Notes: generated from the letters alone by a model not told the origin. DNA of 64,000 nucleotides from Porites lobata (GCA_942486035.1 CALNXK010000357.1:5001-69000), one strand, 5' to 3'; shown: positions 11,240-26,136, numbered from the stretch's first letter. Made by a program: numbers and translations.

Positions 11240-13122
11240 TCCAAGATGGCGGCTGCACAAATTTGACATCTTCGAATAAGATCAGAATCACTTTGATTTC
11301 AAATTAAAACATCACCAAACATCATTTTCAGGTCCAATTAGACCATATACAAACTTTGAAGACGTTTGAAATTTCGATCCAAAATCATAGGCTAACCCCT
11401 TTGGAAAAAAATCCAAGATGGCGGCTTATCAAATTTGACATCTTCATATATCGTCAAAATCACTTTAATTTTACTCTTAAACATCAACAAATATTATTTT
11501 TAGGTTCAAATTGCCTATATACAAACTTAAAAGAAATTTGATATTTCGACCCAAAATCATAGGCTAACTCCTTTGGAAAAAAATCCAAGATGGCGGCTGA
11601 TCAAATTTGACATCCTCATATATCGTCAGCATCACTTTGATTTCACTCTAGAACATCAACAAAAGTGATTTCTAGGTCCAATTTGACTATCCACAAACTT
11701 TGAAGAAATTTGAACTCTTGACCCACAATCATAGGCTAACCCCTTTAGACAAATCCAAGATGGCGGCTCATCAGATTTCGCATCTTCATATATCGTTAGA
11801 ATGTCTTTAATTTCACTCTAAGACATCAACAAACATGATTTCTAGGTCCAATTTGACCATATAAAAATTCTGAAGAAATTTCAAATTTTCTCCCAAAATC
11901 ACAGGCTAACCCCTTTAGAAAAAATGCAACATGGCGGCTGATCAAACTTGACATGTTCATATTTTGTCAGAATCACTTTGATTTTACGTTAAAACATCAA
12001 CAAACATCATTTTCAGGTCCAATTTGACCATATACAAACTTTCAAGACGTTTGAAATTTCGATCCAAAATCATAGGCTAACCCCTTTGGAAAAAAATCCA
12101 AGATGGCGGCTTATCAAATTTGACATCTTCATATATCGTCAAAATCACTTTAATTTTACTCTTAAACATCAACAAATATTATTTTTAGGTTCAAATTGCC
12201 TATATACAAACTTAAAAGAAATTTGATATTTCGACCCAAAATCATAGGCTAACTCCTTTGGAAAAAAATCCAAGATGGCGGCTGATCAAATTTGACATCC
12301 TCATATATCGTCAGCATCACTTTGATTTCACTCTAGAACATCAACAAAAGTGATTTCTAGGTCCAATTTGACTATCCACAAACTTTGAAGAAATTTGAAA
12401 TTTTGACCCATAATCATAGGCTAACCCCTTTAGACAAATCCAAGATAGCGGCTGATCAGATTTGACATCCTCATATATCGTTAGAATCTCTTTAATTTCA
12501 CTCTAGGACATCAACAAACATGATTTCTAGGTCCAATTTGACTATATAAAAATACTGAAGAAATTTGAAATTTTGTCCCAAAATCACAGGCTAACCCCTT
12601 TAGAAAAAATCCAAGATGGCAGCTGATCAAATTTGACATCTTCATATATCGTCAAAATCACCTTAATTTTACCCTTAAACATCAACAAATATTATTTTTA
12701 TGTTCAATTTGACTATATACAAACCTAAAAGAAATTTGAAATTTTGACCTACAATCATAGGCTAACCCCTTTGGAAAAAATCCAAGATGGCGGCTGATCA
12801 AATCTGACATCCTCATATATCGTCACAATCACTTTCATTTCACTCTAAAACATTACCAAACATGATTTCAAGGTCTAATTTGACTATATAAAAATTCTGA
12901 AGAAATTTGAAATTTTGACCCAAAATCATAGGCTAACCCCTTTTAAAAAAAATCCAAAATGGCCGCTGATGAAATTTGACACGTTCATATTTTGTCAGAA
13001 TCACTTTGATTTTACGTTAAAAATCAACAAACATCATTTCCAGGTTCAATTTGACCATATAAAAAGTTTAAAGAAATTTGAAATTTTGACCCAAATTCAT
13101 AGACTAACCCTATTGGAAAAAA
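11240..13122 (+). repeat. HOR block, 11 monomers, m6-m7 replaced by m2-m3 types
   Basis: 1,883 bp. The order is m1 to m5, then an m2-type monomer (GGCTTATCAAATTT near 12110), an m3 start with an m7 end, then m8 to m11. The length is unchanged while the types at positions 6 and 7 are swapped, so gene conversion or a double exchange fits better than a simple deletion. Confidence 0.8.
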
Positions 13123-14321
13123 TCCAAAATGGCGGCTGCACAAATTTGACATCTTCGAATAACATCAGAATCACTTTGATTTCACTTTAAAACATCACCA
13201 AACATCATTTTCAGGTCCAATTTGACCATATACAAACTTTGAAGACGTTTGAAATCTCGATCCAAAATCATAGGCTAACCCCTTTGGAAAAAAATCCAAG
13301 ATGGCGGCTTATCAAATTTGACATCTTCATATATCGTCAAAATCACTTTAATTTTACTCTTAAACATCAACAAATATTATTTTTAGGTTCAAATTGCCTA
13401 TATACAAACTTAAAAGAAATTTGATATTTCGACCCAAAATCATAGGCTAACTCCTTTGGAAAAAAATCCAAGATGGCGGCTGATCAAATTTGACATCCTC
13501 ATATATCGTCAGCATCACTTTGATTTCACTCTAAAACATCAACAAAAGTGATTTCTAGGTCCAATTTGACTATCCACAAACTTTGAAGAAATTTCAAGTT
13601 TTTACCTACAATCATAGGCTAACCCCTTTAGACAAATCCAAGATGGCGGCTGATCAGATTTGACATCTTCATATATCGTTAGAATTTCTTTAATTTCACT
13701 CTAAGACATCAACAAACATGATTTCTAGGTCCAATTTGACTATATAAAAATTCTGAAGAAATTTGAAATTTTGTCCCAAAATCACAGGCTAACCCCTTTA
13801 GAAAAAATCCAAGATGGCGGCTGATCAAATTTGACATCTTCATATATCGTCAAAATCACCTTAATTTTACTCTTAAACATCAACAAATATTATTTTTAGG
13901 TTCAATTTGACTATATACAAACTTAAAAGAAATTTGAAATCTTGACCCAAAATCATAGGCTAACCCCTTTGGAAAAAAATCCAAGATGGCGGCTGATCAA
14001 ATCTGACATCCTCATATATCGTCAGAATCACTTTCATTTCACTCTAAAACATCACCAAACATGATTTCGAGGTCCAATTTGACTATATAAAAATTCTGAA
14101 GAAATTTGAAATTTTGACCCAAAATCATAGGCTAACCCCTTTGAAAAAAATCCAAAATGGCGGCTGATGAAATTTGACACGTTCATATTTTGTCAGAATC
14201 ACTTTGATTTTAGGTTTAAACCTCAACAAACATTATTTCCAGGTTCAATTTGACCATATAAAAAGTTTAAAGAAATTTGAAATTTTGACCCAAATTCATA
14301 GACTAACCCTATTGGAAAAAA
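13123..14321 (+). repeat. HOR block, 7 monomers, variant haplotype
   Basis: 1,199 bp, four monomers fewer than the full HOR. After m1, m2 and an m3 variant (ending AAGTTTTTACCTACAATC) it goes to an m4/m8-type monomer, then m9, m10 and m11. Its m10 has CATCACCAAACATGATTTCG rather than the common CATTACC form, and its m11 keeps AAATGGCGGCTGATG. It therefore belongs to a minority sequence family that is also seen near 22100-22560 and 47080-47260. Confidence 0.8.
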
Positions 14322-15519
14322 TCCAAGATGGCGGCTGCACAAATTTGACATCTTCGAATAACATCAGAATCACTTTGATTTCACTTTAAAACATCACCAA
14401 ACATCATTTTCAGGTCCAATTTGACCATATACAAACTTTGAAGACGTTTGAAATTTCGATCCAAAATCATAGGCTAACCCCTTTGGAAAAAAATCCAAGA
14501 TGGCGGCTTATCAAATTTGACATCTTCATATATCGTCAAAATCACTTTAATTTTACTCTTAAACATCAACAAATATTATTTTTAGGTTCAAATTGCCTAT
14601 ATACAAACTTAAAAGAAATTTGATATTTCGACCCAAAATCATAGGCTAACTCCTTTGGAAAAAAATCCAAGATGGCGGCTGATCAAATTTGACATCCTCA
14701 TATATCGTCAGCATCACTTTGATTTCACTCTAGAACATCAACAAAAGTGATTTCTAGGTCCAATTTGACTATCCACAAACTTTGAAGAAATTTGAAATTT
14801 TGACCCATAATCATAGGCTAACCCCTTTAGACAAATCCAAGATGGCGGCTGATCAGATTTGACATCCTCATATATCGTTAGAATCTCTTTAATTTCACTC
14901 TAGGACATCAACAAACATGATTTCTAGGTCCAATTTGACTATATAAAAATACTGAAGAAATTTGAAATTTTGTCCCAAAATCACAGGCTAACCCCTTTAG
15001 AAAAAATCCAAGATGGCAGCTGATCAAATTTGACATCTTCATATATCGTCAAAATCACCTTAATTTTACCCTTAAACATCAACAAATATTATTTTTATGT
15101 TCAATTTGACTATATACAAACCTAAAAGAAATTTCAAATTTTGACCTACAATCATAGGCTAACCCCTTTGGAAAAAATCCAAGATGGCGGCTGATCAAAT
15201 CTGACATCCTCATATATCGTCACAATCACTTTCATTTCACTCTAAAACATTACCAAACATGATTTCAAGGTCTAATTTGACTATATAAAAATTCTGAAGA
15301 AATTTGAAATTTTGACCCAAAATCATAGGCTAACCCCTTTTAAAAAAAATCCAAAATGGCCGCTGATGAAATTTGACACGTTCATATTTTGTCAGAATCA
15401 CTTTGATTTTACGTTAAAAATCAACAAACATCATTTCCAGGTTCAATTTGACCATATAAAAAGTTTAAAGAAATTTGAAATTTTGACCCAAATTCATAGA
15501 CTAACCCTATTGGAAAAAA
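14322..15519 (+). repeat. HOR block, 7 monomers, m3/m7 hybrid
   Basis: 1,198 bp. The third monomer begins as m3 (GCATCACTTTG, C at 14712) and ends as m7 (GAAATTTTGACCCATAATC, from 14797), followed by m8 to m11. The exchange lies between 14712 and 14797 and removes exactly four monomers. Confidence 0.85.
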
Positions 15520-17744
15520 TCCAAAATGGCGGCTGCACAAATTTGACATCTTCGAATAACATCAGAATCACTTTGATTTCACTTTAAAACATCACCAAAC
15601 ATCATTTTCAGGTCCAATTTGACCATATACAAACTTTGAAGACGTTTGAAATTTCGATCCAAAATCATAGGCTAACCCCTTTGGAAAAAAATCCAAGATG
15701 GCGGCTTATCAAATTTGACATCTTCATATATCGTCAAAATCACGTTAATTTTACTCTTAAACATCAACAAATATTATTTTTAGCTTCAATTTGACTATAT
15801 ACAAACTTTAAAGAAATTTGATATTTCGACCCAAAATCAAACGCTAACTCCTTTGAAAAAAAATCCAAGATTGCGGCTGATCAAATTTGACATCCCCATA
15901 TATCGTCAGGATCACTTTGATTTCACTCTAGAACATCAACAAAAGTGATTTCTAGGTCCAATTTGACTATCCACAAACTTTGAAGAAATTTGAAATTTTG
16001 ACCCATAATCATAGGCTAACCCCTTTAGACAAATCCAAGATGGCGGCTGATCAGATTTGACATCCTCATATATCGTTAGAATCTCTTTAATTTCACTCTA
16101 GGACATCAACAAACATGATTTCTAGGTCCAATTTGACTATATAAAAATACTGAAGAAATTTGAAATTTTGTCCCAAAATCACAGGCTAACCCCTTTAGAA
16201 AAAATCCAAGATGGCGGCTGATCAAATTTGACATCCTCATATATCGTCAGCATCACTTTGATTTCACTCTAGAACATCAACAAAAGTGATTTCTAGGTCC
16301 AATTTGACTATCCACAAACTTTGAAGAAATTTGAACTCTTGACCCACAATCATAGGCTAACCCCTTTAGACAAATCCAAGATGGCGGCTCATCAGATTTG
16401 ACATCTTCATATATCGTTAGAATCTCTTTAATTTCACTCTAAGACATCAACAAACATGATTTCTAGGTCCAATTTGACCATATAAAAATTCTGAAGAAAT
16501 TTGAAATTTTGTCCCAAAATCACAGGCTAACCCATTTAGAAAAAATGCAACATGGCGGCTGATCAAACTTGACATGTTCATAATTTGTCAGAATCACTTT
16601 GATTTTACGTTAAAACATCAACAAACATCATTTTCAGGTCCAATTTGACCATATGCAAACTTTGAAGACGTTTGAAATTTCAATGCAAAATCATAGGCTA
16701 ACCCCTTTGGAAAAAAATCCAAGATGGCCGCTGATCAAATTTGACATCTTCATATATCGTCAAAATCACTTTAATTTTACTCTTAAACATCAACAAATAT
16801 TATTTTTAAGTTCAATTTGACTATATACAAACTTTAAAGAAATTTGATATTTCGACCCAAAATCAAACGCTAACTCCTTTGAAAAAAAATCCAAGATTGC
16901 GGCTGATCAAATTTGACATCCCCATATATCGTCAGGATCACTTTGATTTCACTCTAGAACATCAACAAAATTGATTTCTAGGTCCAATTTGACTATCCAC
17001 AAACTTTGAAGAAATTTGAAATTTTGACCCATAATCATAGGCTAACCCCTTTAGACAAATCCAAGATGGCGGCTGATCAGATTTGACATCCTCATATATC
17101 GTTAGAATCTCTTTAATTTCACTCTAGGACATCAACAAACATGATTTCTAGGTCCAATTTGACTATATAAAAATACTGAAGAAATTTGAAATTTTGTCCC
17201 AAAATCACAGGCTAACCCCTTTAGAAAAAATCCAAGATGGCGGTTGATCAAATTTGACATCTTCATATATCGTCAAAATCACCTTAATTTTACCCTTAAA
17301 CATCAACAAATATTATTTTTATGTTCAATTTGACTATATACAAACCTAAAAGAAATTTGAAATTTTGACCTACAATCATAGGCTAACCCCTTTGGAAAAA
17401 ATCCAAGATGGCGGCTGATCAAATCTGACATCCTCATATATCGTCAGAATCTCTTTCATTTCACTCTAAAACATTACCAAACATGATTTCAAGGTCTAAT
17501 TTGACTATATAAAAATTCTGAAGAAATTTGAAATTTTGACCCAAAATCATAGGCTAACCCATTTTAAAAAAAATCCAAAATGGCCGCTGATGAAATTTGA
17601 CACGTTCATATTTTGTCAGAATCACTTTGATTTTACGTTAAAACATCAACAAACATCATTTCCAGGTTCAATTTGACCATATAAAAAGTTTAAAGAAATT
17701 TGAAATTTTGACCCAAATTCATAGACTAACCCTATTGGAAAAAA
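15520..17744 (+). repeat. HOR block, 13 monomers
   Basis: 2,225 bp. The order is m1, m2/m6 hybrid, m7, m8, then m3, m4, m5, m6, m7, m8, m9, m10, m11. The step from m8 back to m3 near 16200 is out of order, so part of the HOR has been duplicated after a shortening event. Confidence 0.8.
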
Positions 17745-19627
17745 TCCAAAATGGCGGCTGCACAAAGTTGACATCTTCGAATAAGATCAGAATCACTTTG
17801 ATTTCACTTTAAAACATCACCAAACATCATTTTCAGGTCCAATTTGACCATATACAAACTTTGAAGACGTTTGAAATTTCGATCCAAAATCATAGGCTAA
17901 CCCCTTTGGAAAAAATCCAAGATGGCGGCTTATCAAATTTGACATCTTCATATATCGTCAAAATCACTTTAATTTTACTCTTAAACATCAACAAATATTA
18001 TTTTTAGGTTCAAATTGCCTATATACAAACTTAAAAGAAATTTGATATTTCGACCCAAAATCAAACGCTAACTCCTTTGAAAAAAAATCCAAGATGGCGG
18101 CTGATCAAATTTGACATCCTCATATATCGTCAGCATCACTTTGATTTCACTCTAGAACATCAACAAAAGTGATTTCTAGGTCCAATTTGACTATCCACAA
18201 ACTTTGAAGAAATTTGAACTCTTGACCCACAATCATAGGCTAACCCCTTTAGACAAATCCAAGATGGCGGCTCATCAGATTTCGCATCTTCATATATGGT
18301 TAGAATGTCTTTAATTTCACTCTAAGACATCAACAAACATGATTTCTAGGTCCAATTTCACCATATAAAAATTCTGAAGAAATTTCAAATTTTCTCCCAA
18401 AATCACAGGCTAACCCCTTTAGAAAAAATGCAACATGGCGGCTGATCAAACTTGACATGTTCATATTTTGTCAGAATCACTTTGATTTTACGTTAAAACA
18501 TCAACAAACATCATTTTCAGGTCCAATTTGACCATATACAAACTTTGAAGACGTTTGAAATTTCGATGCAAAATCATAGGCTAACCCCTTTGGAAAAAAA
18601 TCCAAGATGGCGGCTGATCAAATTTGACATCTTCATATATCGTCAAAATCACGTTAATTTTACTCTTAAACATCAACAAATATTATTTTTAGTTTCAATT
18701 TGACTATATACAAACTTTAAAGAAATTTGATATTTCGACCCAAAATCAAACGCTAACTCCTTTGAAAAAAAATCCAAGATTGCGGCTGATCAAATTTGAC
18801 ATCCCCATATATCGTCAGGATCACTTTGATTTCACTCTAGAACATCAACAAAATTGATTTCTAGGTCCAATTTGACTATCCACAAACTTTGAAGAAATTT
18901 GAAATTTTGACCCATAATCATAGGCTAACCCCTTTAGACAAATCCAAGATGGCGGCTGATCAGATTTGACATCCTCATATATCGTTAGAATCTCTTTAAT
19001 TTCACTCTAGGACATCAACAAACATGATTTCTAGGTCCAATTTGACTATATAAAAATACTGAAGAAATTTGAAATTTTGTCCCAAAATCACAGGCTAACC
19101 CCTTTAGAAAAAATCCAAGATGGCGGCTGATCAAATTTGACATCTTCATATATCGTCAAAATCACCTTAATTTTACCCTTAAACATCAACAAATATTATT
19201 TTTATGTTCAATTTGACTATATACAAACCTAAAAGAAATTTGAAATTTTGACCTACAATCATAGGCTAACCCCTTTGGAAAAAATCCAAGATGGCGGCTG
19301 ATCAAATCTGACATCCTCATATATCGTCACAATCACTTTCATTTCACTCTAAAACATTACCAAACATGATTTCAAGGTCTAATTTGACTATATAAAAATT
19401 CTGAAGAAATTTGAAATTTTGACCCAAAATCATAGGCTAACCCCTTTTAAAAAAAATCCAAAATGGCCGCTGGTGAAATTTGACACGTTCATATTTTGTC
19501 AGAATCACTTTGATTTTACGTTAAAACATCAACAAACATCATTTCCAGGTTCAATTTGACCATATAAAAAGTTTAAAGAAATTTGAAATTTTGACCCAAA
19601 TTCATAGACTAACCCTATTGGAAAAAA
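17745..19627 (+). repeat. HOR block, full 11 monomers
   Basis: 1,883 bp with m1 to m11 in canonical order. Small differences: m2 ends with the m6-type TCAAACGCTAACTCC, and m4 has ATATATGGTTAG instead of ATATATCGTTAG. Confidence 0.85.
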
Positions 19628-20827
19628 TCCAAGATGGCGGCTGCACAAATTTGACATCTTCGAATAAGATGAGAATCACTTTGATTTCACTTTAAAACAT
19701 CACCAAACATCATTTTCAGGTCCAATTTGACCATATACAAACTTTGAAGACGTTTGAAATTTCGATCCAAAATCATAGGCTAACCCCTTTGGAAAAAAAT
19801 CCAAGATGGCGGCTTATCAAATTTGACATCTTCATATATCGTCAAAATCACTTTAATTTTACTCTTAAACATCAACAAATATTATTTTTAGGTTCAAATT
19901 GCCTATATACAAACTTAAAAGAAATTTGATATTTCGACCCAAAATCATAGGCTAACTCCTTTGGAAAAAAATCCAAGATGGCGGCTGATCAAATTTGACA
20001 TCCTCATATATCGTCAGCATCACTTTGATTTCACTCTAGAACATCAACAAAAGTGATTTCTAGGTCCAATTTGACTATCCACAAACTTTGAAGAAATTTG
20101 AAATTTTGACCCATAATCATAGGCTAACCCCTTTAGACAAATCCAAGATGGCGGCTGATCAGATTTGACATCCTCATATATCGTTAGAATCTCTTTAATT
20201 TCACTCTAGGACATCAACAAACATGATTTCTAGGTCCAATTTGACTATATAAAAATACTAAAGAAATTTGAAATTTTGTCCCAAAATCACAGGCTAACCC
20301 CTTTAGAAAAAATCCAAGATGGCGGCTGATCAAATTTGACATCTTCATATATCGTCAAAATCACCTTAATTTTACCCTTAAACATCAACAAATATTATTT
20401 TTATGTTCAATTTGACTATATACAAACCTAAAAGAAATTTGAAATTTTGACCTACAATCATAGGCTAACACCTTTGGAAAAAATCCAAGATGGCGGCTGA
20501 TCAAATCTGACATCCTCATATATCGTCAGAATCACTTTCATTTCACTCTAAAACATTACCAAACATGATTTCAAGGTCTAATTTGACTATATAAAAATTC
20601 TGAAGAAATTTGAAATTTTGACCCAAAATCATAGGCTAACCCCTTTTAAAAAAAATCCAAAAATGGCCGCTGATGAAATTTGACACGTTCATATTTTGTC
20701 AGAATCACTTTGATTTTACGTTAAAACATCAACAAACATCATTTCCAGGTTCAATTTGACCATATAAAAAGTTTAAAGAAATTTGAAATTTTGACCCAAA
20801 TTCATAGACTAACCCTATTGGAAAAAA
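19628..20827 (+). repeat. HOR block, 7 monomers, m3/m7 hybrid
   Basis: 1,200 bp: m1, m2, m3/m7 hybrid, m8, m9, m10, m11. The last m3-specific base is at 20018 and the first m7-specific base at 20103. The structure is the same as the 14322 block, so they share one event or repeat it. Confidence 0.85.
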
Positions 20828-22715
20828 TCCAAGATGGCGGCTGCACAAATTTGACATCTTCGAATAAGATCAGAATCACTTTGATTTCACTTTAAAACAT
20901 CACCAAACATCATTTTCAGGTCCAATTTGACCATATACAAACTTTGAAGACGTTTGAAATTTCGATCCAAAATCATAGGCTAACCCCTTTGGAAAAAAAT
21001 CCAAGATGGCGGCTTATCAAATTTGACATCTTCATATATCGTCAAAATCACTTTAATTTTACTCTTAAACATCAACAAATATTATTTTTAGGTTCAAATT
21101 GCCTATATACAAACTTAAAAGAAATTTGATATTTCGACCCAAAATCATAGGCTAACTCCTTTGGAAAAAAATCCAAGATGGCGGCTGATCAAATTTGACA
21201 TCCTCATATATCGTCAGCATCACTTTGATTTCACTCTAGAACATCAACAAAATTGATTTCTAGGTCCAATTTGACTATCCACAAACTTTGAAGAAATTTG
21301 AACTCTTGACCCACAATCATAGGCTAACCCCTTTAGACAAATCCAAGATGGCGGCTCATCAGATTTCGCATCTTCATATATCGTTAGAATGTCTTTAATT
21401 TCACTCTAAGACATCAACAAACATGATTTCTAGGTCCAATTTGACCATATAAAAATTCTGAAGAAATTTCAAATTTTCTCCCAAAATCAGAGGCTAACCC
21501 CTTTAGAAAAAATGCAACATGGCGGCTGATCAAACTTGACATGTTCATATTTTGTCAGAATCACTTTGATTTTACGTTAAAACATCAACAAACATCATTT
21601 TCAGGTCCAATTTGACCATATACAAACTTTGAAGACGTTTGAAATTTCGATGCAAAATCATAGGCTAACCCCTTTGGAAAAAAATCCAAGATGGCGGCTG
21701 ATCAAATTTGACATCTTCATATATCGTCAAAATCACGTTAATTTTACTCTTAAACATCAACAAATATTATTTTTAGGTTCAATTTGACTATATACAAACT
21801 TTAAAGAAATTTGATATTTCGACCCAAAATCAAACGCTAACTCCTTTGAAAAAAAAAATCCAAGATTGCGGCTGATCAAATTTGACATCCCCATATATCG
21901 TCAGGATCACTTTGATTTCACTCTAGAACATCAACAAAATTGATTTCTAGGTCCAATTTGACTATCCACAAACTTTGAAGAAATTTGAAATTTTGACCCA
22001 TAATCATAGGCTAACCCCTTTAGACAAATCCAAGATGGCGGCTGATCAAATTTGACATCCTCATATATCGTAAGAATCACTTTCATTTCACTCTAAAACA
22101 TCACCAAACATGATTTCGAGGTCCAATTTGACTATATAAAAATTCTGAAGAAATTTGAAATTTTCACCCAAAATCATAGGCTAACCGCTTTAGAAAAAAA
22201 TCCAAGATGGCAGGTGATCAAATTTGAGATCCTCATATATCGTCAAACTCACGTTAATTTTACTCTTAAACATCAACAAATATTATTTTTAGGTTCAATT
22301 TGACTATATACAAACTTAAAAGAAATTTGAAATTTTGACCCAAAATCATAGGCTAACCCCTTTGGAAAAAAATCCAAGATGGCGGCTGATCAAATCTGAC
22401 ATCCTCATATATCGTCAGAATCACTTTCATTTCACTCTAAAACATCACCAAACATGATTTCGAGGTCCAATTTGACTATATAAAAATTCTGAAGAAATTT
22501 GAAATTTTAACCCAAAATCATAGGCTAACCCCTTTAGAAAAAAATCCAAGATGGCAGCTGATCAAATTTGACACGTTCATATTTTGTCAGGATCACTTTG
22601 ATTTCACTTTAAAACATCAACAAACATAATTTCCAGGTTCAATTTGACCATATAAAAAGTTTAAAGAAATTTGAAATTTTGACCCAAATTCATAGACTAA
22701 CCCTATTGGAAAAAA
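20828..22715 (+). repeat. HOR block, 11 monomers, altered positions 8 to 10
   Basis: 1,888 bp. m1 to m7 are canonical. Position 8 is an m10-like monomer of the CATCACC/TTTCGAGG family instead of m8, followed by a diverged m9-like monomer (CAGGTGATCAAATTTGAG near 22210), a second m10-like monomer of that family, and m11 with CATAATTTCCAGG. Confidence 0.75.
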
Positions 22716-24265
22716 TCCAAGATGGCGGCTGCACAAATTTGACATCTTCGAATAAGATCAGAATCACTTTGATTTCACTTTAAAACATCACCAAACATCA
22801 TTTTCAGGTCCAATTTGACCATATACAAACTTTGAAGACGTTTGAAATTTCGATCCAAAATCATAGGCTAACCCCTTTGGAAAAAAAAATCCAAGATGGC
22901 GGCTTATCAAATTTGACATCTTCATATATCGTCAAAATCACTTTAATTTTACTCTTAAACATCAACAAATATTATTTTTAGGTTCAAATTGCCTATATAC
23001 AAACTTAAAAGAAATTTGATATTTCGACCCAAAATCATAGGCTAACTCCTTTGGAAAAAAAAAATCAAGATGGCGGCTGATCAAATTTGACATCCTCATA
23101 TATCGTCAGCATCACTTTGATTTCACTCTAGAACATCAACAAAATTGATTTCTAGGTCCAATTTGACTATCCACAAACTTTGAAGAAATTTGAACTCTTG
23201 ACCCACAATCATAGGCTAACCCCTTTAGACAAATCCAAGATGGCGGCTCATCAGATTTCGCATCTTCATATATCGTTAGAATGTCTTTAATTTCACTCTA
23301 AGACATCAACAAACATGATTTCTAGGTCCAATTTGACCATATAAAAAATTCTGAAGAAATTTCAAATTTTCTCCCAAAATCATAGGCTAACCCCTTTGGA
23401 AAAAAATCCAAGATGGCGGCTGATCAAACTTGACATGTTCATATTTTGTCAGAATCACTTTGATTTTACGTTAAAACATCACCAAACATCATTTTCAGGT
23501 CCAATTTGACAATATACAAACTTTGAAGACGTTTCAAATTTCGATCCAAAATCATAGGCTAACACCTTTGGAAAAAAATCCAAGATGGCGGCTGATCAAA
23601 TTTGACATCTTCATATATCGTCATAATGACGTTAATTTTACTCTTAAAAATCAACAAATATTATTTTTAGGTTCAATTTGACTATATACAAACTTTAAAG
23701 AAATTTGAAATTTTGACCCAAATTCAAACGCTAACTCCTTTGAAAAAAAAATCCAAGATTGCGGCTGATCAAATTTGACATCCCCATATATCGTCAGGAT
23801 CACTTTGATTTCACTCTAGAACATCAACAAAATTGATTTCTAGGTCCAATTTGACTATCCACAAACTTTGAAGAAATTTGAACTCTTGACCCACAATCAT
23901 AGGCTAACCCCTTTAGACAAATCCAAGATGGCGGCTCATCAGATTTCGCATCTTCATATATCGTTAGAATGTCTTTAATTTCACTCTAAGACATCAACAA
24001 ACATGATTTCTAGGTCCAATTTGACCATATTAAAATTCTGAAGAAATTTCAAATTTTCTCCCAAAATCATAGGCTAACCCCTTTGGAAAAAAATCCAAGA
24101 TGGCGCCTGATCAAACTTGACATGTTCATATTTTGTCAGAATCACTTTGATGTTACGATTAAAAAATCAACAAACATCATTTCCAGGTTCAATTTGACCA
24201 TATACAAAGTTTAAAGAAATTTGAAATTTTGACCCAGATTAATAGACTAACCCTATTGGAAAAAA
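22716..24265 (+). repeat. HOR block, 9 monomers
   Basis: 1,550 bp: m1 to m6, an m7/m3 hybrid (starts GACATCCCCATATATCG, ends GAACTCTTGACCC), m4, and an m5/m11 hybrid (starts ATCAAACTTGACATG, ends with the m11 CATTTCCAGG and AAAGTTTAAAG). Two exchanges are needed to explain it. It also has unusual A-run lengths near 22880 and 23055. Confidence 0.75.
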
Positions 24266-26136
24266 TCCAAGATGGCGGCTGCACAAATTTGACATCTTCG
24301 AATATGATCAGAATCACTTTGATTTCACTTTAAAACATCACCAAACATCATTTTCAGGTTCAATTTGACCATATACAAACTTTGAAGACGTTTGAAATTT
24401 CGATCCAAAATCATAGGCTAACCCCTTTGGAAAAAAATCCAAGATGGCGGCTTATCAAATTTGACATCTTCATATATCGTCAAAATCACTTTAATTTTAC
24501 TCTTAAACATCAACAAATATTATTTTCAGGTTCAAATTGACTATATACAAACTTTAAAGAAATTTGATATTTCGACCCAAAATCATAGGCTAACCCCTTT
24601 GGAAAAAAATCCAAGATGGCGGCTGATCAAATTTGACATCCTCATATATCGTCAGGATCACTTTGATTTCACTCTAGAACATCAACAAAATTGATTTCTA
24701 GGTCCAATTTGACTATCCACAAACTTTGAAGAAATTTGAACTCTTGACCCACAATCATAGGCTAACCCCTTTAGACAAATCCAAGATGGCGGCTCATCAG
24801 ATTTCGCATCTTCATATATCGTTAGAATGTCTTTAATTTCACTCTAAGACATCAACAAACATGATTTCTAGGTCCAATTTGACCATATTAAAATTCTGAA
24901 GAAATTTCAAATTTTCTCCCAAAATCACAGGCTAACCCCTTTAGAAAAAATGCAACATCAGAATCAGAATCACTTTGATTTCACTTTAAAACATCACCAA
25001 ACATCATTTTCAGGTCCAATTTGACCATATACAATCTTTGAAGACGTTTGAAATTTCGATGCAAAATCATAGGCTAACCCCTTTGGAAAAAAAAAAAATC
25101 CAAGATGGCGGCTGATCAAATTTGACATCTTCATATATCGTCAAAATCACGTTAATTTTACTCTTAAACATCAACAAATATTATTTTTAGCTTCAATTTG
25201 ACTATATACAAACTTTAAAGAAATTTGATATTTCGACCCAAAATCAAACGCTAACTCCTTTGAAAAAAAATCCAAGATTGCGGCTGATCAAATTTGACAT
25301 CCCCATATATCGTCAGGATCACTTTGATTTCACTCTAGAACATCAACAAAATTGATTTCTAGGTCCAATTTGACTATCCACAAACTTTGAAGAAATTTGA
25401 AATTTTGACCCATAATCATAGGCTAACCCCTTTAGACAAATCCAAGATGGCGGCTGATCAGATTTGACATCCTCATATATCGTTAGAATCTCTTTAATTT
25501 CACTCTAGGACATCAACAAACATGATTTCTAGGTCCAATTTGACTATATAAAAATACTGAAGAAATTTGAAATTTTGTCCCAAAATCACAGGCTAACCCC
25601 TTTAGAAAAAAAATCCAAGATGGCGGCTGATCAAATTTGACATCTTCATATATCGTCAAAATCACCTTAATTTTACCCTTAAACATCAACAAATATTATT
25701 TTTATGTTCAATTTGACTATATACAAACCTAAAAGAAATTTGAAATTTTGACCTACAATCATAGGCTAACCCCTTTGGAAAAAAAATCCAAGATGGCGGC
25801 TGATCAAATCTGACATCCTCATATATCGTCACAATCACTTTCATTTCATTTCTAAAACATTACCAAACATGATTTCAAGGTCTAATTTGACTATATAAAA
25901 ATTCTGAAGAAATTTGAAATTTTGACCCAAAATCATAGGCTAACCCCTTTTAAAAAAAAAAAAATCCAAAATGGCCGCTGATGAAATTTGACACGTTCAT
26001 ATTTTGTCAGAATCACTTTGATTTTACGTTAAAACATCAACAAACATCATTTCCAGGTTCAATTTGACCATATAAAAAGTTTAAAGAAATTTGAAATTTT
26101 GACCCAAATTCATAGACTAACCCTATTGGAAAAAAA
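24266..26136 (+). repeat. HOR block, 11 monomers with a shortened m5
   Basis: 1,871 bp. m5 begins with TGCAACAT at about 24950 and jumps directly into CAGAATCAGAATCACTTTG followed by an m1-type CACTTTAAAACATCACC, so about 20 bp is missing and the m5 start is fused to m1-like sequence. A-runs are longer than usual at 25083 and 25945. Confidence 0.8.
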
